From NCBI GenBank assembly GCA_028023455.1, contig JAQFVV010012441.1, positions 4,833,911 through 4,897,910 of the forward strand: 64,000 nt of DNA. The letters are read 5' to 3'. A program made the translations under genes and the position numbers. The notes beneath the pieces were generated by a model. The model was not told the origin of the DNA. It saw only the letters and a program-made list of their open reading frames with translations, and did not search any database. Shown one piece after another: positions 21,186-32,695 of this stretch; within the stretch, counting starts at the first letter, position 1, and the number at the start of each line of letters is the position of its first letter. Origin of the DNA: Epiperipatus broadwayi. Taxonomy: Eukaryota; Onychophora; Udeonychophora; Euonychophora; Peripatidae.

Positions 21186-23339
21186 ATATCATAACTAGAT
21201 TAACACTCCAACACTGTTTTATTGAGTAAATGAAATACTCTCTATCTAAACAAACAAGTAAGTCTTTTGAAAAGATAGGAACAACTTTTTTATCCTGTTT
21301 ACCTAAATTCATTTATATAAGACATAAAGATTTTAAATTGATCAAATTACATGTTTAAAACTATATTTCAAATTGCTTTGTGTCATCTTGATGTAATAAA
21401 AATTAAAAAGTTAAAATACATCACACATACATTAAGCAGGGCAAAAAATATTTGCCAAAAAATCGTTATCTATTATATAATATTTTGTATTACATTATGA
21501 ATGTAATATATATGTAGCGGAAGTCAGAGTTAAGCTATACCATAGATAAGAAAATTATATAGTATTTCCTCTTGAAGTATATTCCAAATTAAAAACAATT
21601 AAAGTTAAATCTACACACATTAATCATTGTGAAAATAGAGGGATGATGTTTTTCAATCAGAGAAATAATTGGAAGATGTATCTCTCTCCAGTTTTGTGAC
21701 TTATTTTTATTAGCATCAGGTTCCTCTTACTAAAGTGCAAACAAATAGATTCAATATAAAACTCAATGTATTTGTTCAGGGTTGAATTGATCAAGTCAGC
21801 CCTTTTGAATAGTATTTATTTGTGTGTGTGTGCATGTGTATTCAGAAGAAATGATCCAACATCCTCATGACATGTTTGCAGAAGTTATGCTAAGGTTTCT
21901 GAATAATTGATGGTATGTTCCAAATTCCCATATTTATTGACCAATGTTAACATTTATTTGATATGAATGGAGAGTTTTGCTTGAAATTATGGATTTGAAT
22001 TTTTCTACTATAGAAAATTGTTAATTTTCCAGAACATAAAATGGCTTATAGAATTGAACTATCATATTCTATAATTAAATATTTCATTTTGTAGAATGGT
22101 GGATACTGAACTCATAAAAATAAATGACCAGGTCTTCATTTGGTTACAAGAAATTATCATTTTGGTATTAATCGTTTGTCTTTCTCATATTTCAATTATG
22201 GATATTATAAACAATACATACTTGGCAAGCAAAATCATCTCTGTAACCGCTGCTTAATTTTACTAAATCTAGATCATCTTGTAAATAATAGGCATATATA
22301 TAAAACATGTTTTGTGGGTTCATCAGTGTAAAATTTTAATTTAAAAATTCTAACGTTTTGACTTGATCACAATAAGTCCTCAATTGGGAAATGAAAACTA
22401 CATAATTGTAGTGGTGCTGTAAACAGTGTTAATAAAAATAATTGTAGAGGGGCTGGAAATTTCACAACTGAAAAATAGGTATATAAATTTGAAAAAAGTA
22501 ATAATAAATAAATAAAAATTCAGGGATTTTTTTTTAAAATTCAAAATGGGAGGAAGTTTACATGTGTCATTGTGTTTGTTAATAAAATTTGGTCTTTTAG
22601 TATCTCAATAGTTTCTCTGATTTTACATTGGTGTAGGTTTATGCATCTGGATAGGATACTGGTCTTATAAAATCAATATTGTGACCTGAATCTATAGCAT
22701 GGATCAAGAGTGAATGTTGTTTGACTGCATTAGCATGTTAATCCCTTCTAGAACTGATGCCATGATTGCTCATATCTATATAAGATGACTCACAAACACC
22801 ACATTAATATATATATATATTAATTTAAATTTATTGGTGTTACAACTTTCCAACTTTCATCTCATTTGGTTAGCATTTTAAAATATCTGTTTTTTATTTT
22901 TGCATTAACTTACAATTTTGAGCTTGATCCATTGTTTTCTTTTCCGAAAATGACTTTATTTTTTGCATCTTTTTATGTAATCTAAGTAAGCATCACAATC
23001 TCCTTCTACTGACTAATCCATGGTCGGTCCAATAAATGAATATAAAAAGTCTGAATACTTGCATTTCTGCTCAGTATTGGACCAGATTATCGTCTCAGGA
23101 TATTTATATCCTCAGAATCATTGCAATTCTTTATGGAGTTATTAATTTTATGAAAACACAGATGTCATCAAACCTGTCAATTAATGTTCATTTAGAATCA
23201 GTGATCACTTAATACTCTAAAATGAATAGTTAAAATTATTATTTATCTTTTATTAATATTTTTATAATTATTACATTTCTGTAGTGAAATTTGCTATCTT
23301 AATATATGCTGAACATGATAAAGATATGTGTAAAAGATT
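21186..23339. other. Non-coding AT-rich stretch
   Basis: No gene or known repeat was recognised. There are short AT runs, a TG run near 21822 and small frames with no family likeness. Confidence 0.5.
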
Positions 23340-23480
23340 GTGGTTTGGGCCAAGTGATGGGTGCTGGTTTAGCATGAATCTTCGATATAATTGATCTTTT
23401 CCCCATGACTTTGATCATATGTTTATGATTACATCCTTTCTCAAGATGCTAAAGGTGGATTGAAAACATTCTACACCTTC
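23340..23480 (+). repeat. Degenerate copy of the dispersed SINE-like repeat
   Basis: GGGCCAAGTGATGGGTGCTG and GTTTAGCATGAA match the head of the family best seen at 28045-28220 (GGACCAACAGATGAGTGCTT). The rest is diverged. Confidence 0.5.
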
Positions 23481-26400
23481 CGTGAGATTGGTGTAATGAA
23501 AAATAAGCGACATAAATATTATTCATTTTTGGATCTCTAGTTTAATGAGTAACTAATACAAATTATTACTATGGGAATTGTTTAAAACTTTTGAAAACTC
23601 AGGCTACTGTATTTCCAAGGCTTTACTTTTTGTTACTGGGTATTTCAAATCGGAGACTTTCAGTAATATGATGATAAAACAGAAACCGTGCTGTTTTTCA
23701 TCCTCATGCAATTTGAATAATCTAACTTTTATCCATAACTAAAGTTTTCAGTAGTGTTTCTAAATCCGGTATTTCGATAGTATTTTCAATACCGAAACTG
23801 GAAATACCGTATTTTCAGTATTCAAAAGAAGTCTTGCTTTATTCACTTTAATAAAGTCTTAAAGAAAATAAAAAAACTTTAAGTCAAGAACAAAACATTC
23901 TTTAATTCATTTTTCAAAAAATTGACAAAAAATAAATTAAAAGAAATTAATAAAACAAAAAATAAAAGAAAATAAACGGAATAATAAAAACTATTTAAAA
24001 AATAGATTTTTAAAAAGCATAAGTTATTGAAAATGTCATCTGAAAGCATCGACGAATTTTTGTTAATTCGATCAAAAAAAACGTCGATAGAAGACATTTT
24101 GATCACATTTTGGGAAGCCAAACAGATCTATCCTATTCTTTACATGAATTCCTAATTCAACATTGAAAAAATTTCATAAATCGAACCTGATAAAAATTGA
24201 AAAGTACTGTATACGTAATTACCATATTTTTTGACTAAAAACGGAAATAGTAATAGAAAATTACCTATATGAAAATGTAATTTTTTAAGTACATATTTTT
24301 CCATTTAAATTTTTTATATTTTAAAGCAAAAAAAAAAAAATCTTGCTTATAAAAGTAAATTATACAGAAATAACCGTTTTCTTAGTTAGATATTTCAGTA
24401 TTGAATTTCTGTGGTGATACCGCGATCCTGGGATAGGTAGTACGATATTGGAAACTCTATGTACAACTACTATTGTCAGTTTATCTGTAAAAGGGATTTC
24501 CAAAATCTTGATTCAAAAGCATAACTTCTTTCAAAAAAAATGTTTTTAATTTTATAAAGATCCTGGTTATGCCGTTTCCATTTTCATGGGATATTCTTTC
24601 TTAAAAGTTGTAGCAAATATTTCTTTTCTGTTGCAATAACAAATATCTTTTCTCTATTGCAACTTCCTGCAAAATAATTACAGAAATGTGGCCTAAAAGA
24701 AGCACTTCATCATTAATTATTGTATATTATGTTGACCATTACTCTCTTTGCTTCACATTTTTGATGAAACAGGCTTATATGTATTATATGTTCATGTTTG
24801 CAGATGCAACCACTACTTCTTCTATTTACCTAATTATCAGGCAATTGTTTTGTGAAATGATGACTAGATTAATAGATTAAGACAGTTTATCAGATATGCT
24901 CCATCATTTTTCCATCATTCAGTAATTTAAATGACATATTGTTAGACTAATATGAATATTTTTTATCTTTGAAATATTATATTGGTAATCCTCCAAATGA
25001 AGTTAAATCTGCCAATAACTGGAAATCAAATGAAATGTAGGAATGATTTTTCTGTCCCATGCATGTATTAATAATTTATAAACAGATGTTGTTACAAGTG
25101 TATCTCACATCATTATTTTGTTCAACTGCTTGACATTTTTACAAAATCAAATTGTTTTTACTGTCACATAGGGTGAAGTAATATTGGGCTCATTTTCATC
25201 ATTTGGGCAAATTGCTTTTCAAATTCTTCTTAACATTGATGTGACAAAGAGTGTGTTTAATTTGGGAATGGTTGGAAATGATGTATGTGGATCCATCCTA
25301 TGCTCATATTATTAAATAATTTCTGACCTGATGGAAAATATATGTTTATTCTTATAAAAATGCAGTCCTATATTCTTCCTGCTATTCATCTTTAATTAGT
25401 TTTCATTTCCTAATTTTATTTTTCTAGCTATTCATCTTTAGCTAGTTTTCATTTCTGGACTTTACATCTTTTTTTGTTGGCTTAAACTATTGCATACATT
25501 ATATATTACAAATTTAAAAATTTCTTTCTTACAGATAGAAATTAACATAATCTGGTCTTAAGCATAAAGTTATATATATATATATTCTTTTACTATCTTA
25601 TGAGAATTAGAATTAGTTTATCTAAGACAAAAGCACCTAATTTGTTATTTGTTGAATTACAGTTCAATCCCTACCTGCTTAGAAACTACTTCGGTGCAGA
25701 TTCTTTGATAGGGATATATGTAGTGCTTTTAACATTAGAATATACATCTTTCGATTCAGGTGAGTAATTCTTCTTACAACTTTTCAGATATCACTGAGAT
25801 ATGACTACACAAATCTATTTATGCCACCAGAATAATTTCTATCTCAATCCTGTATTTTTTACCAATTTCAACCAGAAAAAATTGTTATAATCTATTTTTC
25901 TAGTTAAAAATTTGATTGCATATTTACAATACTGCCAAAATAATGATTATTGAGCTTCTTTATCATTTAACATCTTGAGTTTATTATTTTTTATTAGTAA
26001 AATTTTGATTTATATTAATTTTTTTAATTCCTAACAAAATAAGCTAACTTTTCTCAGAGAGTTATGTATTATTTGTATCAAGATCATTGTGCTTTAGATT
26101 TATTTATAATGATTCGAAATAGGGTATAACCATTATAAATTGATCCTTCACTCCTTTCACCTACTGTGTACATTGCTAATGACATTTGGATAAAGTGATT
26201 TTATATACAAATCATTTAAAATTAAAAAAAACAAATTTTCTTATTAAGTTTGAAAGGCATATTTTGGGTAGTTGTATTTTATCCATTTTATTCATATGAA
26301 TCTAGGTCTTGGGACATGTAACAGCAAAAAAAAAGTAAAGTTGTTACAGAATAAAGCATTGAGACCACATGTTGAGAATAGTAAAGAAAGATTTAAATCA

Positions 26401-27299
26401 AAATATAAGGCTGAAAAATCAAACAGCACTAATGTCAATGAAATAAATTGACACAGAAATGAATATGGGATAGTCGTGCTGATAGAAGATATTGCAATTG
26501 AACAGATAGTAAAAATTCTAAAGAAATGCATATGATATACATGTTATAAATCAAAGAAAGTAGGCAAATAAATACATATACTAAATAAATTGTTGTTAAT
26601 AAATATGCAGTACTAATAACACAATTCTTATTCAAGAACAATTCATTATAAATTTACCTGTAATAAACCTGTAAATAATGCACACTTTATTGTACCATTG
26701 TCAATCCATCACATAAAAAATAATCTACTTTTACCCAACCATCACACTCTTAGATGATAGTTGCTTTATGAATATACATTTTTATTTTCAGCATTACATA
26801 TGACTATAGATAATAATTTCATGTTGGATATTGATAATCATTACAACTTTTAAACATAATCTATTGGCATATTCTTGAAAATTGTTCAGTCCCCTAAGTA
26901 TGTGTAAATCCAATTTCTTTTCTGCTTTATAATTGCCTCAGATAGAATATCTTTATTATTAAATCTTTATACTTGCTAAATTTTGGGTTGAAATTTATTT
27001 CCAAAAAAGTACTTGCATAGCTAAAATTTTAACTTCATATAAATTTAGATATTTGATCCTCTAGTTTATTTGATGAAGGAGAGTTGTTCAGGAAATGCAT
27101 GCATTATAAAAAATGAACATGTGTGGCTCTACACTGGAGGATGGTTTTTAACATACTGGAGTTAAGAATTAATTAAAACAAAAAATTCAAAAATTAAACA
27201 TATAAATATATATATATATGTTTTATCTTACATCATATGTGTTGATATGATTTTTTTCAGTAAAATTTAACATCAGATATTATAACAGAATTTATACAC
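23481..27299. other. Non-coding AT-rich stretch
   Basis: Near 23765-23822 several copies of GGTATTTC or AATACCG on both strands form small stems, and ATTTCAGTATTG with GATACCG recurs near 24395-24425. This may be a decayed short transposon at about 23700-24440. A frame on the minus strand at 23879-24121 could not be identified. A tandem pair of TATTCATCTTTA with AGTTTTCATTTC lies at 25384-25457. Nothing else was recognised. Confidence 0.4.
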
Positions 27300-27620
27300 A
27301 CTTTTAAGCTTTCTTCAGCCATCCACTCCATCTCCTACAATTGATTCACATGAGCATACATATGTAAAAAAATCACCAATATATGTATTTTATGTTGAAC
27401 GAGCACTCATCAGTTGGTCCACATCACTATCTTCCACAAATATATATATTTTCACTGCTCAGTTTATATTAAAGTAACAAATCTTCACACTTTAATGGGA
27501 AGGCTTCAATCTACTCCACTCTACAAATCTTCACCCATCTGTACCACCAAAAATCTGATGATGGAATGCCCAAATCTTTTGTTAATGCAAATATTATTGC
27601 AATGCCCATGATGACTTTAA
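27300..27620 (-). repeat. SINE-like repeat copy (minus)
   Basis: Contains AGCACTCATCAGTTGGTCC, CACTGCTCAGTTTATATTA and CTTCACACTTTAATGG, the reverse complement of family landmarks. It also extends into a downstream part with CCAAATCTTTTGTTAATGC that recurs near 30680. Confidence 0.65.
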
Positions 27621-27719
27621 GACAATCTGATTCCTCATGTATTAAATCTTGTCTATTTAAATGTACAAAAGGGGCTGAATTTGTAATATTTTAAAGTCAA
27701 TTATATATTATATACTTGT

Positions 27720-27895
27720 AGTCCAGATGGAATACAGGATATTTGAATACAGACTTTCAAGTTCCCTTCATCCACACACTTCATCTCATGCCACTGATAC
27801 ACATGACTACATACATGTGAAAAAGATAAATGATTTCCAATATGCATATTTTGTGTTGAATCAGCACTCATCAGTTAGTCCAGATCAGTAATAAG
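27720..27895 (-). repeat. SINE-like repeat copy (minus), left arm of a head-to-head pair
   Basis: Reads GTCCAGATGGAATACAGG, ATTTGAATACAGACTTTC and AGCACTCATCAGTTAGTCCA. It faces the plus copy at 27895-28225, giving a large imperfect inverted arrangement. Confidence 0.65.
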
Positions 27896-28225
27896 AGATT
27901 TGGATGTTCCATTATCAGATTTTCAATGGTATTGATGATTGAAGAGTTTTGGGGTGAAAAATATTGAAACCTGTCATTAAAGTGGGAAGATTGATATATT
28001 AATATAAACTGAGCAGTAATTATATATACATGGGAGACTGTGATCTGGACCAACAGATGAGTGCTTGTTCACCATGAAATACACATATTGGATATAATAT
28101 ATCTTTTTCACATATGTGTGGTCATGTGTATCGGTTGTATGAGATGGTGTAGATAGCTGAAAGGAGCTTAAAAGTCTTTGTTCAAATCCCTTGTATTACA
28201 TCTGCACTACAGGTATATAAAATAT
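27895..28225 (+). repeat. SINE-like repeat copy (plus), best-preserved member
   Basis: Contains ATAAACTGAGCAGTAATTAT, GATCTGGACCAACAGATGAG, GAAATACACATATTGG, GTGGTCATGTGTATCGG and TTTGTTCAAATCCC. The last resembles the B box of an RNA polymerase III promoter (GTTCRANNCC), so a tRNA-derived SINE is plausible. No clear A box was found. Confidence 0.65.
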
Positions 28226-29520
28226 ACTTGTATTAAAAATATAACAGAATTTATAGTAACTTTTAGATTTTTTTTCCTTTGAACATTAAGCCAGGGATGT
28301 TAAATCGAATTTAGAAAACTAAGCTAGCCACGAAAAATAGTTAAAAACTCTAAGATCAATATTTTGGAAATATTTTCCAAACTTATATCCAATATAAAAC
28401 CAATATCTGTGACTTCCATAAAGCCAAAAATTCAGAGATCTAAATTTGAATTATTAAATATTGATTATATTTTATTAATTAATAATGGCGCTTGATTTTA
28501 AAACGTCTTCTATTCGTCAAATAATTATGCCCGAAGTACGTCCAGGTAAACCGCGTAATCTGTTATAATTGCTGGAATACACATATTTTCCTTTATTATT
28601 AGTAAGTGAACTCTATTCAATAGTCACTAATATTAGTCAAGATTTCATGTATACAGTTTATGTATGTGTGTATCAGTAATAGATAACCTTTTATATCTCT
28701 CATTTTGTGTCTGCATATATTTATAGAATTGAAGTGAAAGACAAGATTTTTTACAATTTTATTGAAAAATCATGTTATTTGTAGCTAGTCTTTTGTTTTA
28801 CTTTCATTTATAAACAACAAAAAAAATCAAAGCTATTATTATTATACATTATGACAAGGGGTGTGAGTGAACTTCAGTACATAAACACGTAATTAAAAAA
28901 AACAAAAACAACATTTTTATAAATAATTGATGAACACGTGATAAGCATTTTGTGCATAAATCTAGTCTAATTTTACTAAGTTATTTAAAACGGTCTTCAT
29001 TAAAATTGTAAGAGAGTTTGCATGCCTGAAACAAGTTTACTGCTTTAGAGAGGCCACGTGAATGAATGTCAAACGTTCGGCGTCTCTTATGCGCTAATAA
29101 ATATTTATGGAAAGACGACTTTCAATATAATACATTATTTTAATAATAATAGTAATACGTTAATGAGGTTTTTTTTTTTTTAGAAAAATTCGCTCGTAAT
29201 TATTAATAATGGAAATCCACTAATTAATGTTGATTATATGTAAACTGTGTATGTACGAATATTTTAGTAACACAACCTTAATTCTTGCAATAATAATTAT
29301 TCACAAATACATATCTGTATTGAGATTTCTTTTTTAAATTTAGAAAGAAATAGGGCAGTTTATGCCTCATTATCTGTTCGATGCAATCTTTCTCTATTGA
29401 ACATGGAAACTCTTAAGACAAATACTTTTCAATTTTCTATCGATAATATTACTTGCATTATATTTAGCATTTTACACACGTATTGTTGTAATTTAAGCAT
29501 ACTTTTTTTCTTTCTATATG
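28226..29520. other. Mostly non-coding stretch with a possible short exon
   Basis: 28485-28545 is listed separately. Around 29010-29125 there is a patch with more CpG than usual (ACGTTCGGCGTC) and no frame. The rest is AT-rich and unrecognised. Confidence 0.4.
28485..28545 (+). other. Possible first coding exon of a host gene (weak)
   Basis: ATG at 28485 opens MALDFKTSSIRQIIMPEVRP, and at 28545 the sequence CCAG/GTAAAC fits a splice donor. Codon use is more balanced and G+C higher than in the surroundings. If read straight through, the frame stops after 27 residues at 28568. I do not recognise the peptide and no second exon could be tied to it. Confidence 0.25.
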
Positions 29521-29526
29521 TCATAG

Positions 29527-29597
29527 CATCGGCCGGGAGGCGAACCCACAACCGTCTGCAACCAACTACTTTCTTGCAAGGCAACTGTGATAGCCAT
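29527..29597 (-). ncRNA. tRNA-like 3' half with B box (SINE or tRNA relic)
   Basis: On the minus strand, GTGGGTTCGCCTCCCGGCCG then ATGC matches the 3' half of the tRNA-like sequence at 63100-63178. GGTTCGCCTCC resembles a B box. The 5' half does not pair with the acceptor end, so it is not an intact tRNA. It is flanked by GTCATA and TATGAC. Confidence 0.45.
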
Positions 29598-30439
29598 ATT
29601 ATGACGTGTGATACATTCTAAGGAACATTTAACATTTAGAATTTTAAAAACGAAAACGTAATCAATTTTTATCACGTTGGTAATCATATCTCTGGATAGA
29701 TATAACATTTATTTAATTATTAGTATAGTGGAAATTATAGATAGTTAATTCCAGTGCCTTATTTTGTTATATGTTATTTTGTTAGACATTATATGCATAT
29801 AAACATATTCAATTAAATTCTGATTCATCCAATTACACATTTGCTTGAAGTTAATATTAACCCTATTACGACCATGTTACTGCTATCATTCTAGTGTAAA
29901 ATATGATTCTGATTCTCATTTTAGGTATCGCTACCGTATTCTTGATTGAAATTGAGATTAAGGCATAAATATCAATATATGCCAATATTAGCAACAAACA
30001 AATTCAAAGATGAATCTGAAATATATGTTTATATCTTTTAACCATGAAAATCTTTATTCCATTACATATATTAACAAATACTTGGACTTTTTGCAATAAT
30101 ATTAAATATTAGTAAGTAGTAACCCTACCCTGAAACTGAGAATTTGAGCCTAATTTAATTAGTCATTGCGAATACCTGCTATTAATTGAATTTCATTCTT
30201 ACACATGGAATTGTCTGGATTAGTTTCCTATATAACAATGTAGATTGCAGACAGTGGTGAAATCCATTCATGACAACTAGAAGTTAGTTCTATAAAAGTC
30301 TTTTCATGGTACAGCATTTGGAGAAGTCTCAGCTTTGAATATATTTAAATAACAATCCAAACTGCAAAAGGTTCTAATGTTGTATATATGTACACACAGT
30401 TATAATTATTAAAGAATTGGTAAACGTAATGAATAATAT
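29598..30439. other. Non-coding AT-rich stretch
   Basis: No gene, repeat family or structure was recognised. Confidence 0.5.
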
Positions 30440-30720
30440 TAAAGGGATTTGAAAACAGAAATTCAAGCTCCCTATCCATTCCACCACATTCATGTGAAAA
30501 AGATGAATCATCAATTAGCCAGATAATCATCTCTCTCACACACGTATATAATCAATCAGTCCTCAGTTTATATTAAGATAGAAAATCTTCAAACTTTAAT
30601 AGACAGGCTTCAAATATTTTCCAGCCTCCAAATTTTCAGTAATTCATATTTTTGAGAATCTGGTGATGAAATGCCCAAAACCCTTGTTAACGCCAATATT
30701 ATTAATCTACCAATGTTGAC
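30440..30720 (-). repeat. SINE-like repeat copy (minus)
   Basis: Shows AATTCAAGCTCCC, CCAGATAATCATCTC, CCTCAGTTTATATTAAGATA and CTTCAAACTTTAATAGACAG, followed by AATGCCCAAAACCC as in the copy at 27300. Confidence 0.6.
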
Positions 30721-30954
30721 TTTAAGTCATTCTGACCTCTCACATATAGAACTTTTATATGTCCATTTAAATATACAGATGAGGAATGGGAAGAATTTAA
30801 ACTGAATACATAATATTTGAATGCAAGTATAATGCATATACTGAACTTTAGATATAATTAGAGAGGATTTCAAGCCCTCTTCAGTTATCCATCCTATCTT
30901 GAACATTTTAAGGTCATATATCTAAGATGTCAGAGTCTAAGGATTTGGACATTC

Positions 30955-31250
30955 TATTATCAAGTATTTGTAATGTATAGGGTATATGAACACAGATTTT
31001 CACACCACCCACCACTCTATCTCATATCACTGACACACTTGAACACATATATGTTGAAAAGATAAAAAACACCAATATATGTATTTTATGCTAAACCAGC
31101 AATCATCAGTTGTTCCAGATAATCATCTCCACACATATAAGCATGTCTATTAAAGTTTGAAGATTTTCTATCTTATTATAAACTGAGCACTGATTATATA
31201 TATATTGGGGAGAATATGATCTGGACCAATTGATAAATATGAGCTCAACA
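30955..31250. repeat. Two facing SINE-like repeat copies
   Basis: A minus copy at about 30955-31135 (TTTGAACACAGATTTTCACA, then AGCAATCATCAGTTGTTCCA) meets a plus copy at about 31145-31250 (AAACTGAGCACTGATTATAT, then GATCTGGACCAATTGAT). This is the same facing arrangement as at 27720-28225. Confidence 0.6.
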
Positions 31251-31252
<2 letters not shown>

Positions 31253-31334
<82 letters not shown>

Positions 31335-31367
31335 TAGAGAGAGAGAGAGAGAGTAGAGAGAGAGAGC
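31253..31367. repeat. AT then GA microsatellite
   Basis: About 30 bases of AT are followed by about 85 bases of AG with a few single-base interruptions (GAAAGAG, GAGTAGAG). Frames rich in Leu/Ser or Tyr/Ile across it are artefacts of the repeat. Confidence 0.95.
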
Positions 31368-32069
31368 TTATTTGCAAACTCTATATATAACACTTGTAAT
31401 ACAAGCTTATTAAATTAGGTCATGTGACATATGATTTGATTTCTTTATAATTAATATTGTAACTGGATTGCCTGTCAATCAATATAAATTGGTTGTAACT
31501 ATTTCCTGATAAGCATATTATAGAAAAGAAATAAAGATTGGCTTTACCCAATGTTTACCTAGTCCCCTCCTACAACAATATTTCCTGGTCATCAGAGGAT
31601 GTAGCATTAAAAAGACTGGATACTACTAGAACTTTTTTTTGTTTAGGTTCCCAAATGGCACCACTAGAGTTCCAGCTTACTAAACTCTTACTTACTTATT
31701 CAGATCTGGTTCTGCAGGACATAGCTCAGGAGGCATGAGATTCCTGTGAACAAGTGCCATGAATGACAAGTGATGCAAACTGAAACTGAACAACTGGATT
31801 AATTTTAGATAACAGTATTTATTTAGATAATAATATTTACTCATATAACAATATTTACTTATATAACACTGTTTGGCTAATAAGTCCTCCAAAGTTATTT
31901 TAGATATAACACTATTTGGATAATACTACAACCAAAGTTTATTAATAGTTCCTCTTTGTAATAGTTCATTTTGAGTTTCAATTTTTCTGTATGTGCATAT
32001 ATACTCCTAGGTTAAGTTGATCACTCATTAATCATCGATGATCTGTATCCATGATGTCCGTTAATACTT
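31368..32069. other. Non-coding stretch
   Basis: No gene was recognised. A short run of ACAATATTTACTTATATAAC-like units at about 31805-31870 may be a small tandem repeat. The 66-codon frame at 31538-31738 has no family likeness. Confidence 0.4.
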
Positions 32070-32695
32070 GTTTCAGGTATATATGTAAGTAGATTCAAGT
32101 TATTCATTTATATCAACATATCACGATTTAATTCAGGTTTGTAGATTTACAATGTATAAACATTACTAGAAATGTATTTATTCAGTTATAGATGTATTTT
32201 GCATAGAAGCACTTGTAATTAATCCAAGTATAGATGTATCTTGGATATATAAGCATTTATATTTCCTTCAGGTATAGACATATTTTGCATAGAAACATTG
32301 ATAACTGATTCGGGTACAGACGCATTTTGTATATCAGCATTTATAATTCCTTCAGGTATACAATTTGATATATATAAACATTTATAATTTATTCAGGTAT
32401 AGACGTATTTTGTATATAAGCATTTATTATTCATTCACGTATAGACAGTTTTTATATCTAAGCATTTATAACTTATTTAGGTATAGACGTATTTTACATA
32501 TATAAGCATTTGTATCTTGTATATATAAATAAACATTTATAATTTCTTCAGGTATAGCCGTATTTTGTATAAAAGCAGTTATAATTCATTTGGGTGCAGA
32601 CACATTTTGTATATAAGCATTTATAATTCCTTCAGTTATAGATGTATTATATAGATATAAACATTTATAATTTATACAGGTCTTTAGACTTTTTC
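32070..32695. repeat. Minisatellite with units of about 45-55 bp
   Basis: About 12 diverged tandem units, each with the core TTCAGGTATAGACGTATTTT followed by GTATATAAGCATTTATAATT. Units differ by substitutions and small indels, and the outer ones are the most diverged. There is no coding frame through it. Confidence 0.85.

Noticed and set aside
23879-24121. Minus-strand frame that might be a transposase N-terminus
   Set aside because: Only about 45 residues are not low-complexity and no zinc finger or catalytic motif is present.
31106-31393. Two frames with Leu/Ser repeats that look like membrane segments
   Set aside because: They are readings of the GA and AT microsatellite at 31253-31367.
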